From: Deinococcus roseus
GTDB taxonomy: Bacteria; Deinococcota; Deinococci; Deinococcales; Deinococcaceae
Assembly (NCBI RefSeq): GCF_014646895.1
Contig: NZ_BMOD01000007.1
Location: 62,001 to 126,000 of the forward strand
Length of the DNA: 64,000 nt
Reading direction: 5' to 3'
Shown here: positions 33,117 to 41,467 of the stretch, one piece after another
Layout: the number at the start of each line of letters is the position of its first letter
How positions within the stretch are numbered: the first letter of the stretch is position 1
Notes under the pieces: generated by a model
What the model was told of the DNA's origin: nothing
What the model saw: the letters and a program-made list of their open reading frames with translations, nothing else
Databases searched by the model: none
Position numbers and translations under genes: made by a program

Positions 33117-34553
33117 ATGCACCTCGGAATTGACCTGGGCACCGGCAGCATCAAAGTCGCCCTGTTTGGTGAAGCGGGTCGCTGCCTCAGGCAGGGAAGC
33201 CGCAGTTACGCCATCCTTTCCCCGCAGAAGGGCTGGGCAGAAACCAACCCCTGGGACTGGTGGGTGGCTGCTGGAGAAACCGTCCTGCAGGTGGTGGGGC
33301 ATTTTGGCCCCAGCGTGAAAAGCATCGGATTGTCCGGTCAGATGCACGGCGTGGTGTTGACTTCAAGAGAAGGAAACCCCCTGAAACCCGCCATCTTGTG
33401 GGCCGACCAGCGCAGCAGCATCACCCTTGAGGCCTACCGTCACCTCCCCGAGAGCATGGGTTCAGCCCTGAGAAACCCCGTGGTTCCTGGCATGGCGGGT
33501 CCCATCCTCTTGTGGCTCAAATCCTTTGAATCTGCTGTTTACCACCAGGCCCGCTGGGCATTGCAACCCAAAGACTGGCTCTGCTTGCAGTTGACCGGAC
33601 ACGTTCACACCGACCCCTCTGACCTGTCCGGCACCCTGCTCAGCGATCCAGCACACGACCACTGGAATTTTGAATTGCTGAAGGAACTGGGACTCAGGGA
33701 AGATCTGTTTCCTCCGGTGTTGCCCTCCCGGGCCCTGGGGGGCACCTTGCTTCCTTCAGCAGCCAGGCACCTGGGTCTCCCAGAAGGCATCCCGGTTGCA
33801 GTGGGAGCTGCCGACACCGCAGCGGCACTGCTCGGCACTGGACTCCCGGAAGGCCAGCTGCAACTCACCATTGGCACTGGGGCACAACTGGTGCTGAAGC
33901 ATCAGCACCTTCCCGACACCCACCCCACCTTGCAACTGTACCGCACCGCCGAACAGAGAGGCTGGTACAGCATGGCAGCCCTGCAAAACGCAGGATTGGC
34001 CCTGGAGTGGGTGCGGAGCGTGTTGCGTCTGGACTGGCCCACCTTTTACACCCTCGCTGAGCAAGCCCCGGCGGGTTCGAAAGGCCTGGTGTTCCTCCCC
34101 CACCTGACTGGCAGCCGCACCCCCCACCCCACCCAGGCCAACAGAGGAGGATGGATGGGGCTGGGTCTGGAGCACGACCTGCCCTGCATGGCCCGTTCGG
34201 CTTTCGAAGGGGTGGCCCTGTCGATCACCCAGGGCTTGCAGGTGATGCCGCCCGCACAAACGGACATGGTGCGGCTTGCTGGAGGAGGCACCACCCACCC
34301 CTGGTGGCAACAGTTGCTGGCCGATCTGCTGCAAAAGCCGCTGGAAGTGATTGACACCACTGGTGCTTCCGCCAGAGGCGCGGCCCTTCTGGGTGAGGCA
34401 GCCATGAAAGGTCAGCACCCCCAATTCGCGCAGGCACAGATCGCCCAGACCGTTTTGCCGAACCCGGAGTTTCCCCACCAGCACCTGCTGGAGCGGTTTG
34501 GGCAGGCGTTCCAGCAAGTCAACAGGCCCCACGGACCACGGCCGCTGGACTGA
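33117..34553 (+). CDS. xylB: Xylulokinase (FGGY family)
   Basis: 478 aa, normal length. N-terminal phosphate loop HLGIDLGTGSIKVALFGEAG; xylulose-specific SGQMHGVVL; ATP site VAVGAADTAAALLGTG and TIGTGAQLV; C-terminal VRLAGGGTTHPWWQQLLADL, which is the FGGY signature, followed by GASARGAALLGEA. It phosphorylates D-xylulose to xylulose 5-phosphate for the pentose phosphate pathway. GGGG precedes the ATG. It lies between the SDR dehydrogenase and the permeases, which fits a D-arabitol or xylitol route. Confidence 0.9.
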   Translation: MHLGIDLGTGSIKVALFGEAGRCLRQGSRSYAILSPQKGWAETNPWDWWVAAGETVLQVVGHFGPSVKSIGLSGQMHGVVLTSREGNPLKPAILWADQRSSITLEAYRHLPESMGSALRNPVVPGMAGPILLWLKSFESAVYHQARWALQPKDWLCLQLTGHVHTDPSDLSGTLLSDPAHDHWNFELLKELGLREDLFPPVLPSRALGGTLLPSAARHLGLPEGIPVAVGAADTAAALLGTGLPEGQLQLTIGTGAQLVLKHQHLPDTHPTLQLYRTAEQRGWYSMAALQNAGLALEWVRSVLRLDWPTFYTLAEQAPAGSKGLVFLPHLTGSRTPHPTQANRGGWMGLGLEHDLPCMARSAFEGVALSITQGLQVMPPAQTDMVRLAGGGTTHPWWQQLLADLLQKPLEVIDTTGASARGAALLGEAAMKGQHPQFAQAQIAQTVLPNPEFPHQHLLERFGQAFQQVNRPHGPRPLD

Positions 34554-34569
34554 CGTTTAGGAGAATACC

Positions 34570-35490
34570 ATGTTGAGCAATCCGGGCACCGTCCCCACAA
34601 AAAAGAAAAACAAAACCGCCCCCATGAACCTTTCTGCTTTCCTGCTGGTTCTGCCTGCCCTGGTTTTTTTGATCGTGACCACCCAGGCCCCGTTCATCAT
34701 GACGGTGTACTACAGCTTCTTCCGCTGGAACCTCACCATCCCCGGTGAACGCCCCTTTGTGGGCCTCAGCAATTACCTTGCACTGTTCACCGAAAGCCAG
34801 AACCTGCATGTGATGCTCAACACCGTGGTGCTGATGCTCTCTGTGGTGGCACTGACTGTCCTGATTGGCGGCACCGTGGCCTTGCTCCTCAACCGCCGGT
34901 TTCTGGGCCGGGGTGTGGTCCGGACGCTTTTCATCAGCAGCTTTCTGGTGATGCCGGTGGTGACCGCCGTGGTCTGGAAGAACATGCTCCTCAACCCCGT
35001 GTTCGGCTTCTTCGCCTGGGTCAACCAGCAACTGGGTCTTCCGGTGGTGGATTATCTGGCCACTTACCCCATGCAAAGCATTGTGGCAATGGTGACCTGG
35101 GAGTGGACCCCCTTTGCCGCACTCATTTTGCTCACCGGTCTGCAGTCCATTCCAGAAGACCAGCTGGAAGCGGCACGGCTGGATGGGGCCACCCCGTTGC
35201 AGGAGTTCTGGTACGTGATTTTGCCGAACCTGACGAAGTCGCTGGAAGTGGTGATTTTGCTGGAAACCATCTTCCTGATGCAGGTGTACGGGGAGATTTA
35301 CACCGCAACTTCTGGGGGACCTGGGATCTCCACCACCACCATTCCCTACTTCATCTACCAGAAAGCCTTTGCCGAGTACAACATCGGTCTGGCCAGTGCT
35401 GCCGGAGTGATTGCCGTGTTTTTCACCCAGGCTGTGGCCTCAGTGGTGCTCCGCATGATCGGCCGCAACATCCAGGGGGCAAGAGCATGA
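34570..35490 (+). CDS. Polyol/sugar ABC transporter permease (MalF/SmoF type)
   Basis: 306 aa, six main membrane helices. A short basic head (TKKKNKT) precedes the first helix. The cytoplasmic EAA loop is QLEAARLDGATPLQEFWYVI with LPNLTKSLEV. AGGAG lies 5 nt before the ATG. The stop overlaps the next start by 4 bp (ATGA), so the two permeases are translated together and form the heterodimeric channel. Family: sorbitol/mannitol permease 1. Confidence 0.92.
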   Translation: MLSNPGTVPTKKKNKTAPMNLSAFLLVLPALVFLIVTTQAPFIMTVYYSFFRWNLTIPGERPFVGLSNYLALFTESQNLHVMLNTVVLMLSVVALTVLIGGTVALLLNRRFLGRGVVRTLFISSFLVMPVVTAVVWKNMLLNPVFGFFAWVNQQLGLPVVDYLATYPMQSIVAMVTWEWTPFAALILLTGLQSIPEDQLEAARLDGATPLQEFWYVILPNLTKSLEVVILLETIFLMQVYGEIYTATSGGPGISTTTIPYFIYQKAFAEYNIGLASAAGVIAVFFTQAVASVVLRMIGRNIQGARA

Positions 35491-36353
35491 GTGTCCGTCA
35501 AGAAACCACCGTTAAAGCTTCCACCGACAACAGCCGGGCCTGGATGCACATGCTGCAGGGCTCCCTGATGACCGTCCTGACCTACCTGATCCTGTTTCTG
35601 TTCCTGTTTCCGCTGATCTGGATGATTGCAGCGGGCTTCAAAACCGAAGCGCAGGCCTTTTCCATTCCACCCGTGTTCTTTTTCACGCCCACATTGGAGA
35701 ACTTTGAGCGGGCCCTGGGGACCTACACCCCCTTCCTGAAAAACGCCCTGATCGTGGTGGGTGGTTCGACCCTGCTGGCGTTTTTGCTTGGCGTTCCTGC
35801 TGGATTTGCCATGGCCCTTTATCCGGGGAGACGCACCAAAAGCACCCTCTTGTGGGTGCTGTCCACCAAGATGATGCCCCCGGTGGGTGTGATTGTTCCC
35901 CTGTTCCTGATCTTCCGGGACACCCACCTTCTCGACACCCACCTGGGTTTGATGTTGATGTTCACCACCATCAACCTGCCCCTGGTGGTCTGGATGGTCC
36001 ACTCCTACATCTCTGAGATCCCTTACGGCATTTTTGAGGCCGCCAAAGTGGACGGTGCGAACATCCTTCAGGAGTTCTTCCAGGTGGCCCTGCCGCTGGC
36101 CCTGCCAGGCATTGCTTCGACAGCCCTGCTCTGCGTGATTTTCGCCTGGAACGAGGTGTTCTTTGCCCTGAACCTGACCTCATCGGACGCTTCTCCGGTC
36201 TCAGTGTTCATCAGCTCCTTCAAGACGTCCGAAGGTCTGTTCTGGGCCCAGATGTCTGCAGCTGCAACGCTCACCATTGCCCCGGTGATGGTTTTCGGCT
36301 GGTTCGCCCAGAAGCAACTGATTCGTGGCCTCACCTTTGGGGCCGTCAAATGA
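35487..36353 (+). CDS. Polyol/sugar ABC transporter permease (MalG/SmoG type)
   Basis: 288 aa from ATG 35487, which overlaps the stop of the first permease. Six helices; EAA loop PYGIFEAAKVDGANILQEFF followed by VALPLALPGIASTAL. The N-terminal 30 residues are polar and cytoplasmic. It pairs with the MalF-type permease for import driven by an ATPase that is not coded here. The stop overlaps the next gene by 4 bp. Confidence 0.92.
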   Translation: MSVRQETTVKASTDNSRAWMHMLQGSLMTVLTYLILFLFLFPLIWMIAAGFKTEAQAFSIPPVFFFTPTLENFERALGTYTPFLKNALIVVGGSTLLAFLLGVPAGFAMALYPGRRTKSTLLWVLSTKMMPPVGVIVPLFLIFRDTHLLDTHLGLMLMFTTINLPLVVWMVHSYISEIPYGIFEAAKVDGANILQEFFQVALPLALPGIASTALLCVIFAWNEVFFALNLTSSDASPVSVFISSFKTSEGLFWAQMSAAATLTIAPVMVFGWFAQKQLIRGLTFGAVK

Positions 36354-37396
36354 CGAAGATGCATGCTGCGGTGATCACGGCAAAAAACACCATCGAATAC
36401 CAGGATGTCTCAAAGCCACAGCCTGGGCCCGGTGAGGTGCTGATTCAGGTGGAACTGGCCGGGGTGTGCGGCACCGACGCTCACCTGCTGGGAGGGCACT
36501 TTCATGCCCGGTTCCCCCTGATTCCCGGGCACGAAATCGTGGGCCGGGTGGTGGAACTGGGCAAAAACGTCAAGGGTTTTTTTGAAGGGCAGCGGGTGGT
36601 GCTGGATCCAGATTTGAACTGCGGGACCTGCGTGATGTGCCAGAGGGGCATGCGCCACCAGTGCCTGAATTACGAGGCGATTGGCGTCACCCGTGCGGGA
36701 GGGTTCGCTCAGTACGTGCTTGCCCCCTCAAACGTGGTGTATGACGCAAACGACCTGGACCCGGAAGTGGCGGTGTTTGCCGAGCCGCTGGGCTGTGTGG
36801 CCTGGGGCATCACCCGCCTGAAACCTGAGCCCGGTTCGACTGCACTCCTTTATGGTGCAGGGGGCATTGGACTCTTGCTGATGCAGGCCCTGCTGGCTTC
36901 AGGGGTGAGTGAAATCACCGTGGTGGACACCCAGCCTGAACGACTGACCCTGGCCAGACGCCTGGGGGCCAGGCAGGCTTTCGTGGCCTCCAGCAGCACC
37001 GATGAGCAATTGCGCGACCTGTTCCCCCACGGTTTCGATGTGGTCACAGAAGCCACGGGTGCACCAAAAGTGCAACAGCACATGGTGGGGCACGCCACCC
37101 CTGGAGGCAAAATCCTGTTTTTTGGGGTGGCCCCTGAAGACGCGATCATCGAAGTGAGTCCCTACGAGATGTTCAGGAAGGATTTGACGGTGCTGGGGAG
37201 TTTCTCCCTGAATGCCACCGTTCCCCTGGCCCTCCGCTGGCTGAGGAGTGGCCGGGTGCAGGTTGAGCGCCTGATCACCGAGACGTTGCCGCTCAACCTG
37301 CTGCACCAGGGGATCCAGCAAAAAATCGCTGCCGATCCCCACCACATCAAAGCGGTGGTGGACCCTTCTCGCACCACTGGAGTCTGGGCGACATGA
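36350..37396 (+). CDS. Zinc-dependent polyol dehydrogenase (sorbitol/xylitol dehydrogenase type)
   Basis: 348 aa MDR alcohol dehydrogenase. Catalytic zinc: GVCGTDAHLLGGHF and IPGHEIVGRVVELG; structural zinc cysteines CGTCVMCQRGMRHQC; NAD fold LYGAGGIGLLLMQALL. It resembles L-iditol/xylitol and threonine-type dehydrogenases. ATGA overlap with the permease shows coupling. Two different dehydrogenases in one operon suggest that it handles two polyols or two steps (for example xylitol to D-xylulose and sorbitol to fructose). Confidence 0.9.
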   Translation: MTKMHAAVITAKNTIEYQDVSKPQPGPGEVLIQVELAGVCGTDAHLLGGHFHARFPLIPGHEIVGRVVELGKNVKGFFEGQRVVLDPDLNCGTCVMCQRGMRHQCLNYEAIGVTRAGGFAQYVLAPSNVVYDANDLDPEVAVFAEPLGCVAWGITRLKPEPGSTALLYGAGGIGLLLMQALLASGVSEITVVDTQPERLTLARRLGARQAFVASSSTDEQLRDLFPHGFDVVTEATGAPKVQQHMVGHATPGGKILFFGVAPEDAIIEVSPYEMFRKDLTVLGSFSLNATVPLALRWLRSGRVQVERLITETLPLNLLHQGIQQKIAADPHHIKAVVDPSRTTGVWAT

Positions 37397-37439
37397 CGGC
37401 CTGCAGGGGTGCTTTCACCAGGCCTTTGAGGGCACATCC

Positions 37440-38450
37440 ATGACCAACATCAAAGCGGTCGCCAAACGTGCCGGAGTGTCCCCCAGCACCGCCAAGCGGG
37501 CCATCAACGAACCTGAAAAGCTCTCTCCTGCTTTGCTGCACCGGGTGTTGCAGGCCATCAAAGAATTGGATTACGAGCCGGACCTCACTGCCCGGGCCCT
37601 GAGGCAAGGCCACACGCTCAACGTAGGGTTCCTGGTGCCGGACCTGGTGGAGCCGTTCAGTGCCCAGCTGGCCCAGGAGGTCAGCGTGCGGCTGCAGCAC
37701 ACCCCGCACATCCTGCTGCTGGCGAACTCCAGCCACCAGCCTGACCTGGAGCGGCACAACCTCAAACGGTTCTCGGGGCAACGCATCAGTGCACTGATCA
37801 TCCGGCCGTCTTACGGCAGTGGGAACCTGGATTACCTGCTGAAGATGAAAGACAAAGGCACCTACATCATTGAGGTGGACCATCACCTGCCAGACAGCCC
37901 ATTTGACCATGTGATGCTGGACCACGAACAGGCCATCCGTCTGGGCCTGGACCACCTGACTGCACTGGGGCACACCCGCATTGCGTGCCTCAGCACCCCT
38001 TCCCGGGAGGGGCTGCTGGCGGGACGGACCTTGATGTTTGAGCGGGAGATGGCGGCACGGGGCATTCCGGTGCCCCCACTGTACCGGGAAATCAACCGGC
38101 ACAGCACCGAGGATGCGTACCGCTTCACCCGTCATTTGCTGGGCCTTCCAGATCCCCCCACGGCCCTTTTTGTGCTGGGAGGACTGGAACTGCTGGGGGT
38201 GCATCAGGGCATTCAGGATGCAGGGCTCAGTGTGCCCGGAGACATTTCCCTGCTGGCTTTCGATGAGGATGCCTGGACGTCCCGCATGAAACCCGGGATT
38301 GATGGGATTGAACAACCGGTGGGGATGATCGGAGAGACCCTGGTGCGTCAGGTGCTCAAAAACACCCCTGCACCGGTGGAACCCTTGCAACTGAAGTTGC
38401 CGGGGCGTTTGATTCAGCGGGGGAGTTGTGCTCCGCCCAGGGGTCGCTGA
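37440..38450 (+). CDS. LacI family transcriptional regulator (polyol locus, copy 2)
   Basis: 336 aa. HTH TNIKAVAKRAGVSPSTAKRA at the N-terminus, hinge LDYEPDLTARALRQG, then the sensor core (VGFLVPDLVEPFSAQLAQEV, LGHTRIACLS, PGDISLLAFDEDAW). It is the last gene of the polyol operon, 43 bp after the dehydrogenase, and a paralog of the divergent LacI at 29363. Both recognition helices have P-(S/T)-T-A-K-R, so similar DNA sites are likely. A TGTATGCGTTTACA element of LacI/cre type lies 100 bp past its stop. Confidence 0.9.
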   Translation: MTNIKAVAKRAGVSPSTAKRAINEPEKLSPALLHRVLQAIKELDYEPDLTARALRQGHTLNVGFLVPDLVEPFSAQLAQEVSVRLQHTPHILLLANSSHQPDLERHNLKRFSGQRISALIIRPSYGSGNLDYLLKMKDKGTYIIEVDHHLPDSPFDHVMLDHEQAIRLGLDHLTALGHTRIACLSTPSREGLLAGRTLMFEREMAARGIPVPPLYREINRHSTEDAYRFTRHLLGLPDPPTALFVLGGLELLGVHQGIQDAGLSVPGDISLLAFDEDAWTSRMKPGIDGIEQPVGMIGETLVRQVLKNTPAPVEPLQLKLPGRLIQRGSCAPPRGR

Positions 38451-38550
38451 GCTTTCAGGTGTGGAGCAAGGTACCATTTGCAACACAAAGCAACAGGCCC
38501 CACATCTGGATGTCCTGTGCAGGCAATGTTCTGGTTGGACAACATATAAA

Positions 38551-38564
38551 TGTATGCGTTTACA
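38551..38564. promoter_or_regulatory. LacI/cre-like operator
   Basis: TGTATGCGTTTACA. The reverse strand TGTAAACGCATACA fits the cre consensus TGWAANCGNTNWCA at all but one position. It sits inside a 7 bp inverted repeat AAATGTA-6-TACATTT (38548-38567), 23 bp before the next gene. Confidence 0.6.
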
Positions 38565-38586
38565 TTTCAGATTTTGGAGATGAATT

Positions 38587-38940
38587 GTGACAACACCGGC
38601 CAATCCATCCGCGTCCACCTCTGGATTGACCTCCACCCAGCGGCACGAGTTTCTGAAGTTCCCAGATGTGGATGATTTCGTGCTCGGCAGGTACGATCAA
38701 CTCTCTGGCCCGGACCTTCGGTTGCTCTCTGACCTGGAAGACCCGGCCCAGAAACTCGGTGTGGCGGTGCTGATCACCGTGATGCGGCACATTGGCAGAA
38801 ATGCCATGACCGTGACCGTCCCAGAAGTGGTGCTCTTTGAAGTTGCCCTGCAGTTGGATTGTGACCCCACTCTGTTTTCGAGGTACCAGAAGACCTGGAG
38901 GAAGCAGGGTAAGGAGCATACCCACGCCCGCAAGGACTGA
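38587..38940 (+). CDS. Small DUF4158-like protein (Tn3 transposase N-terminal type)
   Basis: 117 aa from GTG 38587 with GGAG 7 nt upstream. Residues 18-100 resemble the N-terminal domain of Tn3-family TnpA: STQRHEFLKF, LSGPDLRLLSDLEDPAQKLG, VAVLITVMRHIGR, VPEVVLFEVALQLDCDPTLF. In Tn3 proteins this leads to a much larger enzyme; here the frame stops after KQGKEHTHARKD, and no other Tn3 part or terminal repeat is visible. It may be a fragment or a stand-alone DNA-binding derivative. The clean ribosome site and upstream operator speak for expression. Confidence 0.55.
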   Translation: MTTPANPSASTSGLTSTQRHEFLKFPDVDDFVLGRYDQLSGPDLRLLSDLEDPAQKLGVAVLITVMRHIGRNAMTVTVPEVVLFEVALQLDCDPTLFSRYQKTWRKQGKEHTHARKD

Positions 38941-38952
38941 CCCCTGCAGGGA

Positions 38953-39348
38953 TCACTGCAGCACTTCAGTCAATGCTGCTGGAGACAACTCAAGCTGATG
39001 CCAGGACACCAGTTGCTTCACTTGGGCCAACCCGGCCGTGGGCACCAGGCACACCCAGCCTTCCTGTGTGCTGCCTTCCCGGTACAGCACCACAAAACAG
39101 TGGGAAGCCTGTGACTCCAGGTGCGCCACCAGGGCCTCCAGCAGCCCCTGCTCATGGCGGGAGGCCGTCAGGAAAACCTCCGGGGTCAGGGGCAGCCCAA
39201 AATGCTCAGTGGCCACCACCACATGGGGTTTGCTCCAGCCAGACATGCGAGGTCCAAACAGCCACACCATCTCCGATTCGGCCATGACCAGGTGCGCAGC
39301 CTCCATGGGCATGTTCCACACATGTTGGATGAGGTCAGTGGAGTTCAC
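38953..39348 (-). CDS. Hypothetical protein
   Basis: 131 aa from GTG 39348, which has AGGAGG 5 nt upstream; a GTG at 39408 is in frame but lacks such a site. The sequence has an alpha/beta look: HVVVATEHFGLPLTPEVFL, LLEALVAHLESQASHCFVVL, WVCLVPTAGLAQVKQLVSW. No known family. The gene is convergent with the DUF4158-like gene, 12 bp apart. Confidence 0.55.
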   Translation of the reverse strand: MNSTDLIQHVWNMPMEAAHLVMAESEMVWLFGPRMSGWSKPHVVVATEHFGLPLTPEVFLTASRHEQGLLEALVAHLESQASHCFVVLYREGSTQEGWVCLVPTAGLAQVKQLVSWHQLELSPAALTEVLQ

Positions 39349-39408
39349 CCTGTCCTCCTGCACATCAGGTGCCGCCTTTGATTTGCTCTGGCCGTGGTCA
39401 TGGTCCAC

Positions 39409-39789
39409 CTTAGCAGTTGCCGTCTGACAACACCCTCACACCTGCACAGAACTGCAAACCCCCAGGGTTTCCAGCCACCCCATCCGGCATCAAACCAGCT
39501 CTGGTTTGAAAATTTCCATTCAGGTTGCGACCTGCAACACCAGCACACACGGCCTCCATGAAGGCACCCTCACAGACACCTGTTCTCCTGAAACCTGCAC
39601 CTGATGGGTCAAACCGTGCGCACCCCCCACACTGAGCACCCCTGAAAAGATGACCGCTTCATTTTCCTACAATGCTGAAGGGCTGATGCAGGGTCTGCAA
39701 CCTTTTTGCAGGATTTTTGCGGTTCTGCTTGCCATTTGCCAGAATCAGAGCATCCCACTGGATGTCATGGATCCCCTCAGGAGAACAGC
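39409..39789. other. Intergenic region without recognised gene
   Basis: Holds an inverted repeat TCAAACCAG-CT-CTGGTTTGA at 39490-39509, a GTTGC-GACCT-GCAAC hairpin just after it (near 39533), and a TACAAT box at 39668-39673 that may serve the next gene. Nothing else supported. Confidence 0.4.
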
Positions 39790-40056
39790 GTGTCCACCCT
39801 TGGTTTTGATTTTCAGGATGTCTTCGTGCCATTGTGTCCCCTGGAGTTTGCGGTGCGTCTGGCACACCTTGCTCCGAACGACAGGGGCGGGGTGCACGAG
39901 ATCGCCTGGAACTGGCAGGATGCAGACCACAGCCTCAAATCCCTCACCATCCCCACGCTCAATCTGTTCCGAGGGCAGACCGAGACGCACCACTCCCAGA
40001 TTCTGGAGGTTCTGCAAGTCGCCTTGCACTGGTTGTCCCGGCATTTCACCCCTTGA
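39790..40056 (+). CDS. Small hypothetical protein
   Basis: 88 aa from GTG 39790, with AGGAG exactly 6 nt upstream. The sequence is protein-like: TLGFDFQDVFVPLCPLEFAV, APNDRGGVHEIAWNWQDADH, a strand TIPTLNLFRG and a C-terminal helix HSQILEVLQVALHWLSRHF. No family recognised. It stands alone and ends 15 bp before the convergent DUF1772 gene. Confidence 0.5.
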   Translation: MSTLGFDFQDVFVPLCPLEFAVRLAHLAPNDRGGVHEIAWNWQDADHSLKSLTIPTLNLFRGQTETHHSQILEVLQVALHWLSRHFTP

Positions 40057-40071
40057 GATGGAAGTCAGGTT

Positions 40072-40533
40072 TCATGCCAGGCTTCTGGCCCCCATAAAGA
40101 ATCCCAGGCTGGACACCAGCGATGCCACGGTGCGCACATGATTCCACCTGTTCCAGTTCAGCAGGTAATGCTGCCACTGGGTGGGCAGGTCGGCGCTTCC
40201 TGCCTTCAAGGTGGCCAGTTGCTCATTGAGCGGCACATTCAGCAGCACCGTGACCAGAAACATGCCCAGCAGGTACAGCACCGCACTGCCCAGCACCAGG
40301 GGAACCTTCCAGCAAAAAAAGACCAGCAGCAGGGCAATGAAGGCGGTTCCCATCAGCAAACCCAGGAACACCGATCTGAGCACGGTGAGGTTGATCTGTT
40401 GCATCGCTTTGACGGCTTCCACTGCAGGCAGGTGGGCCAGGGCAGGCATCACCACAGCAGAGAAGGCCAGAAACACTCCGCCCACGGCAGCAATGCTCAC
40501 TGCCAGGGCCACCAGCACGGGTCCCCAGTTCAT
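40072..40533 (-). CDS. DUF1772 membrane protein
   Basis: 153 aa from ATG 40533. Four membrane helices; PALAHLPAVEAVKAMQQINL, then LLNVPLNEQLATL and WNRWNHVRTVASLVSSLGF, are markers of the DUF1772 family, which includes anthrone-oxygenase-like proteins but is mostly of unknown function. Its start overlaps (ATGA) the stop of a 41-codon ORF that has a strong ribosome site, so translation may be coupled. It is divergent from a TetR regulator that probably controls it. Confidence 0.8.
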   Translation of the reverse strand: MNWGPVLVALAVSIAAVGGVFLAFSAVVMPALAHLPAVEAVKAMQQINLTVLRSVFLGLLMGTAFIALLLVFFCWKVPLVLGSAVLYLLGMFLVTVLLNVPLNEQLATLKAGSADLPTQWQHYLLNWNRWNHVRTVASLVSSLGFFMGARSLA

Positions 40534-40655
40534 GTGGGGCTCCGGTGGCTGGTTTTGGTTGGGACGGTCTGGCTGCACCGGGAAAGCTGCTGGGCAGGAC
40601 CATTGAGGGCTGTGTGAAATGACATTTGACAAGGGATGTTCTGGAACTTTGACAT
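40530..40655 (-). CDS. Possible leader peptide ORF upstream of DUF1772 gene
   Basis: 41 codons from ATG 40655, preceded by GGAGGAG 4 nt upstream, the best ribosome site nearby. It ends with TGA overlapping the ATG of the DUF1772 gene. The DUF1772 ATG itself has only a weak GGAG. The peptide (starts MSKFQNIPCQ, Ser/Thr/Pro-rich end) has no known match and may only serve coupling. Confidence 0.4.
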   Translation of the reverse strand: MSKFQNIPCQMSFHTALNGPAQQLSRCSQTVPTKTSHRSPT

Positions 40656-40668
40656 GGCTCCTCCAAAT

Positions 40669-40713
40669 GTGAGGGTTGCTCACCTTGCAAAACATGATAA
40701 TTCCTCATATTCT
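40669..40713 (+). promoter_or_regulatory. tetR promoter with short inverted repeat
   Basis: -35 TTGCAA (40685-40690), 17 bp, -10 TATTCT (40708-40713). GTGAG-GGTTG-CTCAC (40669-40683) abuts the -35 and may be the TetR site in this divergent region. Confidence 0.55.
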
Positions 40714-40731
40714 GAAAGTCAAGGAGCCACC

Positions 40732-41355
40732 ATGACCCAACGCACCGCCCGCACCCCCACACAACAGCGCAGCAGGGAACGCCAGGAACGCATCTTGCAG
40801 GCCAGCAGCGAATTGATTGCCGCCCATGGCAGCGACCTGTTGCGCATGGCCGAGGTCGCCCAGAAAGCAGGCATCCCCATTGGATCGCTCTACCAGTACT
40901 TTCCAGACAAATCCAGCGTGATTCAGGCCCTGGCAGAACGCTTCATTGCAGAAGGCCAGCAGTGCAGCCAACAGGAACTCTCTCAGGTAAAACACCCTGA
41001 AGATCTGCCCAATGCCCTCAGGCGCATCACCGAGGGCTACCACCAGATGTACCTCGCCGAACCGGCCCTGCGCGACATCTGGGGGGCCACCCAGGCCGAC
41101 AAGGTGCTGCAGCAACTTGACACCCAGGACATCGAAGTGCATGCTGCCATGCTTTGCGCTGTTCTGGAGCGGCTTTACCCTGGACAGCCAGCAGCTGACC
41201 GCTCCATGCCTGCTCTGGTGTTGATGCAACTCATCACGGCCACCGTGCGCTTTGCCCTCAGCTTCAGTCCGCCACAAGACCGCCAGGTCCTGGAGACCTT
41301 CCAGCACATGGTGGTGGAGCCCTTCTGCCAGCAACTGGCAGGCCCGGCCTCCTGA
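40732..41355 (+). CDS. TetR family transcriptional regulator
   Basis: 207 aa from ATG 40732 with AAGGAG 5 nt upstream. DNA-binding domain: TQQRSRERQERILQASSELI, then LLRMAEVAQKAGIPIGSLYQ and YFPDKSSVIQALAERF. The C-terminal domain is of the TetR_C type with a long helix AMLCAVLERLYPG. Divergent from the DUF1772 gene, which it probably represses. A terminator hairpin lies 10 bp past the stop. Confidence 0.9.
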   Translation: MTQRTARTPTQQRSRERQERILQASSELIAAHGSDLLRMAEVAQKAGIPIGSLYQYFPDKSSVIQALAERFIAEGQQCSQQELSQVKHPEDLPNALRRITEGYHQMYLAEPALRDIWGATQADKVLQQLDTQDIEVHAAMLCAVLERLYPGQPAADRSMPALVLMQLITATVRFALSFSPPQDRQVLETFQHMVVEPFCQQLAGPAS

Positions 41356-41364
41356 ACAGCAAAA

Positions 41365-41390
41365 CACCAGGGGACGGGACTCCCCTGGTG
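41365..41390 (+). terminator. Terminator-like hairpin after tetR
   Basis: CACCAGGGGA / TCCCCTGGTG, 10 bp perfect stem, loop CGGGAC, just after the tetR stop. No T run on the plus strand. Confidence 0.6.
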
Positions 41391-41467
41391 GCGCAGTTGA
41401 GGTGGGCTTCAGGCACGGAGGGCTGCGGGAACGCAGAAAAAGCTTCTTCCAGCGTCGCTTTGCAGGC

